From Clostridia bacterium (GTDB taxonomy: Bacteria; Bacillota; Clostridia; Christensenellales; Aristaeellaceae), in the NCBI GenBank assembly GCA_030536295.1, contig JAUNQH010000006.1:19149-64276 (forward strand): a DNA stretch of 45,128 nucleotides, given 5' to 3'. The notes under the pieces are model-generated. The model made no database searches and was not told the DNA's origin. It saw only the letters and a list, made by a program, of their open reading frames with translations. Positions 1 to 8,377 of the stretch are shown piece by piece. The position numbers were made by a program, and so were the translations under genes. Numbering within the stretch: position 1 is the first letter of the stretch; each line of letters starts with the position of its first letter.

Positions 1-2310
1 GGTCACCTTCAGCTTGGATTCCGCCTTATCTGTAGGATCATCGGTCTTGGCGTCATCATCATAGATGTTGCCATCCGGCAGCGGGTCATTGTTCGGATCC
101 TTCGCTTGTGAAACAGTTGCTTCGTTTTTCACATAGCCATTCGTGACATCCGCTTCGGTCACTTCGTAGGTCGCGATGATCTCCTTGCTCGCGCCGGGCG
201 CCAGGCTGGTGATCGTCCAGCTGTATCCGGTAGCCAGCTTAACGGAGGCGCCATCACGTCCCATTGTGTCGGACACGATGATGTCCTTCACTGTCTGATT
301 GCCGATATTCTCGACCGTGATCGTATAGGTGATGATATCCCCGGCAGCTGCTTCGGTCTTTCCGTCCGGCAGTTCACTGGTCTTGCTCAATTCGATCGCT
401 GCTCTTGTAAAATACGCGTAATAGGTCGCAGCCTTGTATACTTTGTCAGTCGCGTCCTTTACCGGAACAAACTTCGCTTCCTCGCTCAGCAGTATGGTGC
501 AGTCCTCATCCGCATACCAGCCACTGAACTTGTAGCCGTCCGATGTTTCCGCCGTGGCTGTTGAGCCTTCCGGTTCTCCTGTCGCGGGCGCGATATCCTT
601 ATCCTGATCATTGTCTACGCTGCCGCCTTCCAGGGCCACATATTTGATCGTTACAGGGTCATTCTCGGCAAAATGAGCCGTATAGACGGCCGCTACATTC
701 CTGCCGTCCGTCTTTGATGGAACAAACTTCGGTTCGTTTCCGACCGATGTACCGGTTCCGTCTGTCCAGTTCACAAAATGATATCCGGGTTTTGCTGCAG
801 CTGTTGATCCTTTTGCGGTCCCGGTGAAGACCGCGACTTCTTCAGACCCCGGATTCACGCTGCCCATTGATGAATCTTCGGTTTTATATTGGATCTCAAC
901 GATATCCTCTTCAAAGTACGCGGTGTATGTAGCTGCCACATTCTTGCCGTTTTTCTTGACCGGTTTGAAAACGGCATCTTCGCTGACCGTGGTGCCGCCT
1001 TCGTCTTTCCAGCACACAAAGTGATAGCCGGATTCCGCTTCGGCAGCCGAACCGTCTGCCGTTCCGTTGACCTCTCCCAGCGTTTCGCTGTCCCGTTCCA
1101 CAGTTCCCTTGGATTCATCCTCCGACTGATAATTGATGGTGATCTGTTTATCATAATAGAAAGTAATGATATTTTTCGTTTTATCGAGTACAAGCGTAAT
1201 GTCTTTAATTGCTTCATCAGGCGCGTACCCTTCCTTGGCCGGAGCAACCTCCTCATAAGACGTTCCGGCCTGTTTGCCCGTAACGGTCTTGGAATCGAAG
1301 ACCTTGTCAGTGGTGCCCTGATAGTAATAATTCACGGTATAATCGGTTCTCTTATCATCACTATACGGTTCCTTGAGCAGGGTCAGCGTATAGATCGTAT
1401 CCGCGCGGAAACCGTTGCCGTCGCTGCTCGATGTATGACCGTTATCGTCAAAAGTATGTATACCTTTGCTGATTATCGCCTGCAGCTGACTTCTGCCGGT
1501 CTTCGTATTTCCGTTATAAAGGTCCTTTAAATTCCAGTCAATGGCGGATCCGCTGTCCACAGTCCAGTCCTGATAGGCGAATTCCACATGATAGCCCGTA
1601 TCCGGTTCGATGTAATCGGCCGGCTTTTCAGTCGCGCTCTTGTCGCCCAGAATGGCAAGCAGGACCTTTTCCATGGAAAGGCAATTGGTGTTGTTGATGA
1701 TCGCGTCATGTGTTCTGGAGCAGTTGAAATAATACATTCCGGATTTATTTGATATGGTGTCCGGATATGTTGTGAATGTAATGGTGGTACCGTCTTCAGA
1801 CACGTTCAGTGCTGAGATCTTCTCGCCGTTGACAGTATATTCCTTTTTCCATGTACCGTTTACAATACGGAACTGCACGGTACTGCTGACGCCCGCGCTC
1901 TTCTTTACCGTTATTTTAAATGTCTTATCGCTCTGTTTTTTACCATCCTTGGTATAGCTTACCGTGAGTGTGACTGTGGTATCTTTCGTTACCGGATTCG
2001 GAAAGATCTCGACGCCCCAATATGAATCGCTCTTTGTGCTGTCATTCGTTACATACACGAGACTTACACTATCTTCAGGTATGACTGCCGTATTACTGGA
2101 AGTGAATCCGGTAAGCACATACTTGTTGCTGGTCGAACTTGAATTTTTCTCGATCTGCAGGCACGCGCCGGCTTCATTATCATAAATTGACCCGCCGTTC
2201 GTAACGCCGCCTGCCGCCTTTGCCTCCGGCGGCAGCAAGCCGCAGATCAGTACGATCGCGGCAAACATCAGCAGGATCTTCCAAAGAATATGACTTGTGA
2301 AGCTTCTCAT
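1..2310 (-). CDS. Large secreted repeat surface protein, N-terminal 770 residues (partial)
   Basis: The reading frame is open from an ATG at 2310 to the window edge, so the C terminus is missing. AGAAGGAG precedes the ATG at good spacing. Residues 1-31 form a signal peptide (charged start, hydrophobic ILLMFAAIVLICGLL, then PPEAKAA). Residues 330-388 resemble a MucBP-type segment (VNYYYQGTTD...FYYDKQ). Three tandem repeats follow at about 389-470, 471-551 and 552-635, each with the pattern G-Y-x-F...W...F-x-P...A-x-Y-x-A-x-F, like Listeria-Bacteroides/InlB B repeats. Residues 637-770 resemble a DUF11/isopeptide domain (YTITVENIGNQTVKD). The architecture is that of a cell-wall adhesin or matrix protein. 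A sortase signal or S-layer domain would lie beyond the edge. The domain names come from pattern recognition only. Confidence 0.85.
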   Translation of the reverse strand, partial: MRSFTSHILWKILLMFAAIVLICGLLPPEAKAAGGVTNGGSIYDNEAGACLQIEKNSSSTSNKYVLTGFTSSNTAVIPEDSVSLVYVTNDSTKSDSYWGVEIFPNPVTKDTTVTLTVSYTKDGKKQSDKTFKITVKKSAGVSSTVQFRIVNGTWKKEYTVNGEKISALNVSEDGTTITFTTYPDTISNKSGMYYFNCSRTHDAIINNTNCLSMEKVLLAILGDKSATEKPADYIEPDTGYHVEFAYQDWTVDSGSAIDWNLKDLYNGNTKTGRSQLQAIISKGIHTFDDNGHTSSSDGNGFRADTIYTLTLLKEPYSDDKRTDYTVNYYYQGTTDKVFDSKTVTGKQAGTSYEEVAPAKEGYAPDEAIKDITLVLDKTKNIITFYYDKQITINYQSEDESKGTVERDSETLGEVNGTADGSAAEAESGYHFVCWKDEGGTTVSEDAVFKPVKKNGKNVAATYTAYFEEDIVEIQYKTEDSSMGSVNPGSEEVAVFTGTAKGSTAAAKPGYHFVNWTDGTGTSVGNEPKFVPSKTDGRNVAAVYTAHFAENDPVTIKYVALEGGSVDNDQDKDIAPATGEPEGSTATAETSDGYKFSGWYADEDCTILLSEEAKFVPVKDATDKVYKAATYYAYFTRAAIELSKTSELPDGKTEAAAGDIITYTITVENIGNQTVKDIIVSDTMGRDGASVKLATGYSWTITSLAPGASKEIIATYEVTEADVTNGYVKNEATVSQAKDPNNDPLPDGNIYDDDAKTDDPTDKAESKLKVT

Positions 2311-2438
2311 CGGCTTTTTCTCCTTCTCATTCTCAAGCTTGCAATATGCGTGAATAACAGTTTATTGATCTGCAATGTGTCCCGTAAATGACACTGCTCA
2401 AAGTTCCATATAAGGACCCTATATTAATGTTCATTGAT

Positions 2439-2466
2439 AATATATTCCAACATCTTTTTTTGTCAA
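2439..2466 (-). promoter_or_regulatory. Promoter of the surface protein gene
   Basis: On the minus strand TTGACA (2466-2461), a 16-bp spacer and TATATT (2444-2439). Transcription would begin near 2432, leaving a leader of about 120 nt that contains a small hairpin (GTGTC/GACAC). Confidence 0.7.
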
Positions 2467-3324
2467 CAACGGCCGGGCACCGTATTCACAATACTGATCG
2501 CGTTTCCTGCCCTTTGGCTGATCCCGCCCGCACATTTTGCGTCTTTTGTTAATTTCATATTTCATCAAAGCTGGTACAATTTTAACAATTGTTAATAATT
2601 GGAAAACGATAGTATAAACGGAAGACCGGTATATTTCAACAAAAACGGCATCCGGCAAAGCCGCATTCCGTGTAACTCATCCTGCGCGTTATGTAATCAG
2701 CGTTTCATTGTTATTAAATATTATTAAGGATTGTCAAATTTTTCCGCATGCATCAGGTAAAATCCGGCAGCCCGGAACTGCCGGATCCGGCCGGCGGAAG
2801 GTTCCGGTGCTTTTATGATCTCCGTGATCGTACACGGCATGATCCCAAAGTGTTCCCATGATCTTCCGGACGCTTCCGAACATTGAATTGCCATATCTGT
2901 TCCCGTTATGCCGGCAGTCAACAGCGGTCTGCTTATTATGTCAGTCGTCCCCGGCTCCAATTTCAATTCAGGTTACGGCCTGATTTTATCTTTGCATATC
3001 TGCACTCGCGTCTGATATAATATGCGTATAGAGATCAACTTTCATTACACCGGACAGCGCTGAACCGGGAATAACGGATCCGGGGTTTCGCGTATGAACA
3101 GGAACAAGGAAGCCTGCCATTTACAGGAATATCCCCTGCGGCTGATCGGGGCTGTGGTCAGCTGACCGCAGCAGTGCTCCCCGGCTCATATGCCGGGCGG
3201 TATCTCCTGAAAAACCGGTCTGAATATCCATATCCGGATACAGATGTACTGACGGTGATCAACAGCCCGTGTGTTTCGGTCCCGTGGAGCGAAAACGCAG
3301 AACTACACATCAGGAGGTGTTTTT
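2467..3324. other. Gene-free region between divergent genes
   Basis: No reading frame here has both a ribosome site and protein-like composition. It holds a 9-bp perfect hairpin (ATCCGGCAG/CTGCCGGAT, 2762-2786) followed on the minus strand by TTTTACC, which looks like a terminator with no clear gene upstream. It also holds the promoter and long leader of the lipoprotein gene, which contains two strong inverted repeats (3151-3172 and 3180-3197). Confidence 0.5.
2992..3021 (+). promoter_or_regulatory. Promoter of the lipoprotein gene
   Basis: TTGCAT (2992-2997), 18-bp spacer, TATAAT (3016-3021). The predicted start near 3028 gives an unusually long leader of nearly 300 nt before the ATG at 3325. 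Confidence 0.65.
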
Positions 3325-4245
3325 ATGCGCAGTTGTTCATTTCATTCCGCCGGCGCGACCCATTACAGGATCACGTCGAACCGCATCGGATTTCTTCTTT
3401 CCTTAATGGCTGTTCTGCTGCTTCTCCCGCTGCTGTCCTGCTCCGGGGAGGAAGCGAAGATCGCGGCTGTTGACGCCACGAACTGGATCATCGGTAAGGA
3501 TCCGTCTGCCTATATTCCGGAAAAGATGATCGACGGAGACGAAACCACCGCTTTTCAGTTCTCGACAGCAGCCGTCCCGCTCGGTCAGGAGTACCTTTTT
3601 TTCACGCTGGACGCGCCGTCTGACATCGACACTTTATGGATCAAAAACGGCTTCTGGAAAAAGACGAACGGCAATGACCAGTATGTCCGGAACAGCCGTG
3701 TCAAAAGGATGACCGTTGACTTCCTGTACAGTGGAGCTGCCGACTATGCCGACGGGATCACGGTGACCGTTCCGGACGATAGATCCAGGAAGGATTGGAC
3801 GACCATTGATCTTCAGCCGCACAGCGATGTGATCGTTGTCCGTTTTCTGATCGAAGAGATCTATAAAGGCAGCAAATACAAGACCGATGTATGTATCTCG
3901 GAAGTAAGGTTTACAAGCGGTGATTCCGCGCGTCCGGAAGAGCTTTACGGGCTCGCGACGGATAAGCTCGCGACGCGAAGCGGTCCCGGAACCCAGTATG
4001 CCGGAAAAGGTACGTACAGTGTAGCCGGGCAGTATATCCGGGTCCTGAGCCGCGCGTGGGACAGCCGCAACGGGATCTGGTGGGTCAAATGCGCCATTCC
4101 CTATAAAAAGGAAACACGTATACTCTGGACCGGATACAAGCGTTTTGACAGTGAGACGCTTCCGCTGGAATCCATCCCGATCGAAACCGTGACCTATACG
4201 GCAGATGTACCGGCCGCATCAGATTCACAGGATCCTCATCCGTAA
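3325..4245 (+). CDS. Lipoprotein with glycan-binding-like and SH3-like regions
   Basis: A 306-aa protein. The ATG at 3325 was chosen because AGGAGGTG lies 5 nt upstream; the frame could open at 3271 but no ribosome site is there. Residues 18-36 are hydrophobic and end in the lipobox LLSC, so it should be a membrane-anchored lipoprotein. Residues 50-200 look like the NADase-type glycan-binding (discoidin-like) domain found in Clostridia (WIIGKDPSAYIPEKMIDGDETTAF...FLIEEIYKGSKYKTDVCISEVRF). Residues 215-285 look like an SH3 domain (KLATRSGPGTQYAGKGTY). It probably binds cell-wall or host glycan at the surface; no catalytic motif is visible. It is a single-gene unit with its own promoter and terminator. 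Confidence 0.8.
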   Translation: MRSCSFHSAGATHYRITSNRIGFLLSLMAVLLLLPLLSCSGEEAKIAAVDATNWIIGKDPSAYIPEKMIDGDETTAFQFSTAAVPLGQEYLFFTLDAPSDIDTLWIKNGFWKKTNGNDQYVRNSRVKRMTVDFLYSGAADYADGITVTVPDDRSRKDWTTIDLQPHSDVIVVRFLIEEIYKGSKYKTDVCISEVRFTSGDSARPEELYGLATDKLATRSGPGTQYAGKGTYSVAGQYIRVLSRAWDSRNGIWWVKCAIPYKKETRILWTGYKRFDSETLPLESIPIETVTYTADVPAASDSQDPHP

Positions 4246-4249
4246 AGGC

Positions 4250-4275
4250 AGAACCGCGGCAGCCGCCGCGGTTCT
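4250..4275 (+). terminator. Terminator after the lipoprotein gene
   Basis: Perfect 11-bp stem AGAACCGCGGC (4250-4260) with GCCGCGGTTCT (4265-4275) and a 4-nt loop. The following U tract is weak (CTTAT). Confidence 0.7.
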
Positions 4276-4339
4276 CTTATAAGCAAAGCAGATCTTGTTT
4301 TTCGAACATTTCCGTTATTCCCTGCCGTTTCCGGCCGTG

Positions 4340-4850
4340 TCACTGCAGTTTCGCGATAAAATCCAGTATCCTGTCCGCGGTCTCTTCTTCCGTCAGTTCA
4401 CTGTTATCGATGAACAGTGGAAATTTGCTCCGGTTCCGGCGAAACCATCCGTTATACTCCACGTGCGGCCGGATAGCCTCTTCTGTCGTAAAGCCGCGTT
4501 CCGGAGGCCGGTCCTGCAGCCGCCGGCGTATCACGCCGTCATCCGGACACAGTACTACAAACACAGTGGAGGAGACCTCCGCCGGAACAGTGTGCCGGCC
4601 GATGTAATCCTGCGGATTGATACAGGACACAAAGATCAGATCACGCCCCCCCGGCCCGGCGTACAGCCTCCGCCAGACAGTCGTCACTGAACCGCTCCTC
4701 ATGATCTGTTCCAGCATAATCCCACCAGTTGATACCGACCTCGTCCGTATCAATGCAGGCATACCGGGCCGGATCCAGATGCTGCGCAAGATGATCCCTG
4801 ACAGTGGACTTTCCCGCTCCGCAGGTACCTGTAATGATCATCAGTTTCAT
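4340..4850 (-). pseudogene. P-loop AAA-type nucleoside/shikimate-like kinase, frameshifted at a G7 run
   Basis: The first frame starts at ATG 4850 (GGGGAGG 9 nt upstream; an ATG at 4856 is also possible). It encodes MKLMIITGTCGAGKST, a clear Walker A motif, and a D-x-D-E segment (CIDTDEVG), then stops at 4641 after AVRRAGGA. The rest of a small P-loop kinase continues in another frame (RDLIFVSCINPQDYIGRH, then VVLCPDDGVIRRRLQDRPPERGF, a lid-like segment). On the coding strand the break lies at GGGGGGG (4647-4653). Removing one G joins the frames into one protein of about 170 residues (AGGRDLIFVSC). Three explanations are possible: sequencing error, recent pseudogene or slippage-controlled gene. 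The substrate is unknown. Confidence 0.75.
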
Positions 4851-4968
4851 AGGCATAGACCTCCCCTGATCTTATGAACGGATCGTTCCCGGGCCATTTC
4901 GGATACGATTCCGGTTTTTGCGCCCGCAGCCGTTCATTCCGTCCGTTCCCGCCGGACATTGCCCCGTG

Positions 4969-4977
4969 ATTATATCA
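4969..4977 (-). promoter_or_regulatory. Extended -10 promoter for the kinase gene
   Basis: On the minus strand TGATATAAT, a TGn-extended TATAAT (4974-4969), with no good -35. It faces away from the liv promoter. Confidence 0.45.
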
Positions 4978-5040
4978 TAAAACGATCTTCATTTCACTTG
5001 TCCGTCATTTGTTCTTCTCGCGTTCCTGACCATTGTTTTC

Positions 5041-5070
5041 TTGACATCGGCAGGGTAAAAAAAGTAAAAT
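5041..5070 (+). promoter_or_regulatory. Promoter of the liv operon
   Basis: TTGACA (5041-5046), 18-bp spacer, TAAAAT (5065-5070). The predicted leader is about 30 nt, leaving no room for a riboswitch. Confidence 0.75.
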
Positions 5071-5104
5071 GTAAACAACATTTTGGAGAAAGAGGGTTAT
5101 TCGT

Positions 5105-6277
5105 ATGAAGAGATTGATCGCTTTGCTCCTGGCACTGACAATGGCACTCGGGATCGCCGGTGCTTTTGCCGAGGACACTATCAAGATCGGTATCATCGTT
5201 CCTTTTACCGGCACAATGTCCCTTTACGGCGAATGCATGTTCAAGGGCGCCACCATGGCCGTTGATGAGATCAACGCCAACGGCGGTCTGCTCGGCAAGC
5301 AGGTCGAACTGATCAAGTATGACAACCAGAACGATGAGACCGAATCCAGAAACGGTTTCAACTGGCTCATCAAGCAGGATGTTGAACTGATCATCGGGCC
5401 GCTGAGCTCCGGCACGACCAAGGCGATCGTCGATATGGCCAATGATGAGGAGATCGTTCTCCTTACCTGCACCGCCACAAATGACGCGCTGGATGAAGAA
5501 GACAACTATGTCTTCCGCTGCTGCTACAAGGATTCCTTCCAGGGCACGATCGGTGCCGCGTTCTGCTATCTGAACGGTTATAAGAAAGTCGGCGCCATCT
5601 ACTGCGCGGCTGACACGTATTCCAAGGGGCTGTATGATTCCTTTGCCGCCGGCTGCGAAAAATACGGCATTGAGATCGTGGAAACGGCTTCCACCGCCAG
5701 CTTTGACTCCATGGATGTGACCAATCAGTTCACCGCGATGATCGAAAAGGGCGCTGAGCTGGTTTATACCCCGTATTATTACAACACCATCGGTCCGCTG
5801 GTCGTTCCGCAGGCGCGTTCCGCCGGATACACCGGTGTGATCCTCGGCGCTGACGGCTTTGACGGCGTGCCGGACTATGTCGTTCCCGGTGCCGATCTGG
5901 ATATCTACAACAATGTTTACTGGAACAACCATTTCGATCCCAATGCCGACAGTGACATCGTCCGTTCCTTCGTTTCAAAATATCAGGCGCTGTACAACAA
6001 CGAGACCCCCAACGCGCTGAGCGTGCTGCCCTATGACGCGGTATACATGTTCGCGACGGCGATCAACAACGCCGGTGCCGCCGATGCGGAATCCGTCCGC
6101 GAGGCGATGGCCGACACAAGCGCCGTTTATGAGCTTGTCACGGGCACATTCACCCTGAATGAAGACGGTTCCCCGAACAAGGGCGCTACCATGTTTGAGT
6201 TCTATCATGACACGGAAAACGATCGGGTCGATTTCCGCGCGATCTCTGTCATCGATGAACTGCCCGAAGTCAAGTGA
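5105..6277 (+). CDS. livK: Branched-chain amino acid/amide ABC transporter substrate-binding protein
   Basis: A 390-aa periplasmic-binding-protein type I of the Leu/Ile/Val family. The ATG follows GGAGAAAGAGGG. Residues 1-22 form a signal peptide ending AGAFAEDT. No lipobox is present, which is unusual for a Gram-positive binding protein and shared with the sugar-binding protein at 31105. The mature N terminus has the family pattern IKIGIIVPFTGTMSLYGE with GATMAVDEINANGGLLG and a ligand-loop GPLSSGTTKAI. First gene of a five-gene set followed directly by both permeases and both ATPases, so it delivers the substrate to LivHM. The ligand (leucine-type, urea or short amides) cannot be decided from sequence. 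Confidence 0.93.
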   Translation: MKRLIALLLALTMALGIAGAFAEDTIKIGIIVPFTGTMSLYGECMFKGATMAVDEINANGGLLGKQVELIKYDNQNDETESRNGFNWLIKQDVELIIGPLSSGTTKAIVDMANDEEIVLLTCTATNDALDEEDNYVFRCCYKDSFQGTIGAAFCYLNGYKKVGAIYCAADTYSKGLYDSFAAGCEKYGIEIVETASTASFDSMDVTNQFTAMIEKGAELVYTPYYYNTIGPLVVPQARSAGYTGVILGADGFDGVPDYVVPGADLDIYNNVYWNNHFDPNADSDIVRSFVSKYQALYNNETPNALSVLPYDAVYMFATAINNAGAADAESVREAMADTSAVYELVTGTFTLNEDGSPNKGATMFEFYHDTENDRVDFRAISVIDELPEVK

Positions 6278-6298
6278 CCGCGATCCGTCATTCACCGG

Positions 6299-6318
6299 AG
6301 GGAAGCGCAAGGCGCTTC
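6299..6318 (+). terminator. Intra-operon hairpin between livK and livH
   Basis: GAGGGAAGCGC, AAG loop, GCGCTTCTCTC: an 11-bp stem with one G-U pair, followed by a weak CTTATTCT. It probably stabilises livK mRNA or terminates partially, giving more binding protein than permease. Confidence 0.55.
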
Positions 6319-6350
6319 TCTCCTTATTCTGTTAATGAGGCTGTATAACC

Positions 6351-7250
6351 ATGACGATTTTTCTTTCAACACTGATGGTCGGGCTGCGGCTCGGAAGCAT
6401 CTATGCCCTGATCGCGATCGGATATACCATGGTTTACGGTATTATCCGCATGATCAATTTCGCGCACGGAGACTTTATCATGGTCGGCGGATACACGCTC
6501 GTATTCACTATGCCGGTCATGACCGAAAAGCTCGGGCTTCCCGCATGGACGGGCGTTGTGTTTGCCGTGATCGTATGCGCGATCGTCGGCGTGCTTGTCG
6601 AGCTGCTTGCCTATCGCCCTGTAAGAAAAAAGGGGACCGGCATGAGTGCCCTGATCACCGCCATCGCGATGAGCCTGATCCTTGAAAATCTGGCGCAGGC
6701 CATTCCCGCGATCGGGCCGAACCCCAAGATCCCGCAGGTGATCTTCCCTGCCGGTTCGCTGACTTTGGCCGGTGTTGCCATTGACATGACAACGATCTAC
6801 ACGATCCTTGTAGCCGGAGCCATGATGGTCCTGCTGACGCTGCTCGTCAAAAAAACGAGCTTCGGCAGAGCCATGCGTGCGGTTTCCGAAAACAAGAAGG
6901 CTGCTGTTCTGATGGGTGTGAATGTGGACAGGACCATCCTGCTCACATTTGCGATCGGCGCTTCCCTGGCCGCTGTCGCCGCCCTGATGTATATCGCCCA
7001 GTATCCTCTTGTGTTTACAACGATCGGGTCGTCACTCGGTCTGAAGGCCTTTGTCGCGGCAGTGCTCGGCGGTATCGGCAGCCTTCCCGGGGCGATGCTC
7101 GGCGGGCTGATCATCGGCATGGCTGAATCGTTCACTGTCAGCTACATTTCCTCCGCCATGGCTGATACATTCGTTTATCTGATCCTGATCATCGTGCTGC
7201 TGATCCGACCCGTCGGTATTCTCGGGAAGAATGTGAGGGAAAAAGTATGA
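6351..7250 (+). CDS. livH: Branched-chain amino acid ABC transporter permease
   Basis: A 299-aa polytopic membrane protein of the LivH family. Family signatures are visible: GLRLGSIYALIAIGYTMVYG at the N terminus, RMINFAHGDFIMVGGY, and near the C terminus AAVLGGIGSLPGAMLGGLIIG, the loop that contacts the ATPase. About eight hydrophobic segments are present. It forms the membrane channel together with LivM. The weak site AATGAGG lies about 11 nt before the ATG. The stop overlaps the livM start (ATGA), indicating translational coupling. Confidence 0.94.
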   Translation: MTIFLSTLMVGLRLGSIYALIAIGYTMVYGIIRMINFAHGDFIMVGGYTLVFTMPVMTEKLGLPAWTGVVFAVIVCAIVGVLVELLAYRPVRKKGTGMSALITAIAMSLILENLAQAIPAIGPNPKIPQVIFPAGSLTLAGVAIDMTTIYTILVAGAMMVLLTLLVKKTSFGRAMRAVSENKKAAVLMGVNVDRTILLTFAIGASLAAVAALMYIAQYPLVFTTIGSSLGLKAFVAAVLGGIGSLPGAMLGGLIIGMAESFTVSYISSAMADTFVYLILIIVLLIRPVGILGKNVREKV

Positions 7251-8377
7251 GCAAAAAAGCAAAGGGATATCTCCTTAACACAGCGGTCATCGCTGCGGCG
7301 CTGCTGATCTTTTTCTTTTACAGGAACAGCATGATGGAAGCCAATAACAAAAACTTCAGGCTCAGTGTGATCCCTTCCATCTGGCAGTGCTGCTATCTGA
7401 TCATCCTCGCGGCCAGCCTCAATCTGGTGCTCGGCTTCATGGGGCAGCTGAGCATCGCGCAATGCGGCTTCATGGCCATCGGTGCCTATACTGCCGCCCT
7501 TATGTCTCTGGCTTTCGAACGCGCCGGTTTCTATACGGACAAATCCGGTCTGAACTTCACAGTCGCGCTGATCCTGTCCTTTATCAACGCCGGTCTTCTG
7601 TCCGCGCTGGTCGGGCTTGTGGTCGGCATTCCCGCGCTGAGGCTCAAAGGGGACTATCTGGCGATCATCACCCTCGGTTTCGGCATGATCATCGTCAATC
7701 TGATCAACAACCTGCCTTTTGCCGGTCAGAACGGTCTTGAACAGGGTTCAGCCAGCTCCTCGCTTTATGAAAACGGACTCGGTTTTTCATCAAAGCAGCA
7801 GGTCGCCTGGGTCTTCCTGGCCATTCTGATCACGCTGGCCGCCGTTACGGCAATGTTCATGTTTATCCGTTCCAAATACGGCCGTGCCATACGCGCGATA
7901 CGCGATGATGAGATCGCGGCTGAGGCATGCGGCATCAATGTCAGTCACTACAAAGTGCGCACCTTTGTCTACAGCGCGTTCTTTGCAGGCATCGCCGGCG
8001 CGCTGTTCGCCTGCTGCAACGGGTCGCTTTCCACCGGAACATTCACTTTCGCCAACAACTCCATTCTGAACTCGACGTTCATCGTCGTCATGGTCGTATT
8101 GGGCGGTATGGGCAGCCTGACAGGGTCGATCGTATCCGCTGTGCTGATGTTCCTGCTGAACCGCTTCATCAAGGAAGGCGCTTGGCTCTCATCGGCGCCG
8201 CAGTTTGTTCAGACGATCTTCGGCTATCCGATGCTGGTATACAGTATCATCCTCGTGATCGTGATCGTCTTCCGGCCGAAGGGCATCTTCGGACACAATG
8301 AGTTTTCCCTGATCAATCTGCCTGCGGATCTGAAAAGGATCTTCAGCAAGAAAAAGGGAAAGGAGGCGGGTGTATGA
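7247..8377 (+). CDS. livM: Branched-chain amino acid ABC transporter permease
   Basis: A 376-aa membrane protein of the LivM family, the second half of the heterodimeric channel. Signatures: LAASLNLVLGFMGQLSIAQCGFMAIGAY, PALRLKGDYLAIITLGF, SKYGRAIRAIRDDEIAAEACGI and VVLGGMGSLTGSIVSAVL (the last is the ATPase coupling loop). A long first helix and a lysine-rich tail (RIFSKKKGKEAGV) are normal for the family. It starts inside the livH stop (4-nt overlap) and ends inside the livG start (another 4-nt overlap), so the three cistrons are tightly coupled. Confidence 0.94.
   Translation: MSKKAKGYLLNTAVIAAALLIFFFYRNSMMEANNKNFRLSVIPSIWQCCYLIILAASLNLVLGFMGQLSIAQCGFMAIGAYTAALMSLAFERAGFYTDKSGLNFTVALILSFINAGLLSALVGLVVGIPALRLKGDYLAIITLGFGMIIVNLINNLPFAGQNGLEQGSASSSLYENGLGFSSKQQVAWVFLAILITLAAVTAMFMFIRSKYGRAIRAIRDDEIAAEACGINVSHYKVRTFVYSAFFAGIAGALFACCNGSLSTGTFTFANNSILNSTFIVVMVVLGGMGSLTGSIVSAVLMFLLNRFIKEGAWLSSAPQFVQTIFGYPMLVYSIILVIVIVFRPKGIFGHNEFSLINLPADLKRIFSKKKGKEAGV

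Noticed and set aside
855-1530. Frames of 133 and 213 aa on both strands inside the surface protein
   Set aside because: They overlap the clear signal-peptide and repeat frame and have arginine-rich or random composition.
2724-2966. 80-aa minus-strand frame
   Set aside because: It runs through a perfect terminator-like hairpin, has no ribosome site and no protein-like pattern.
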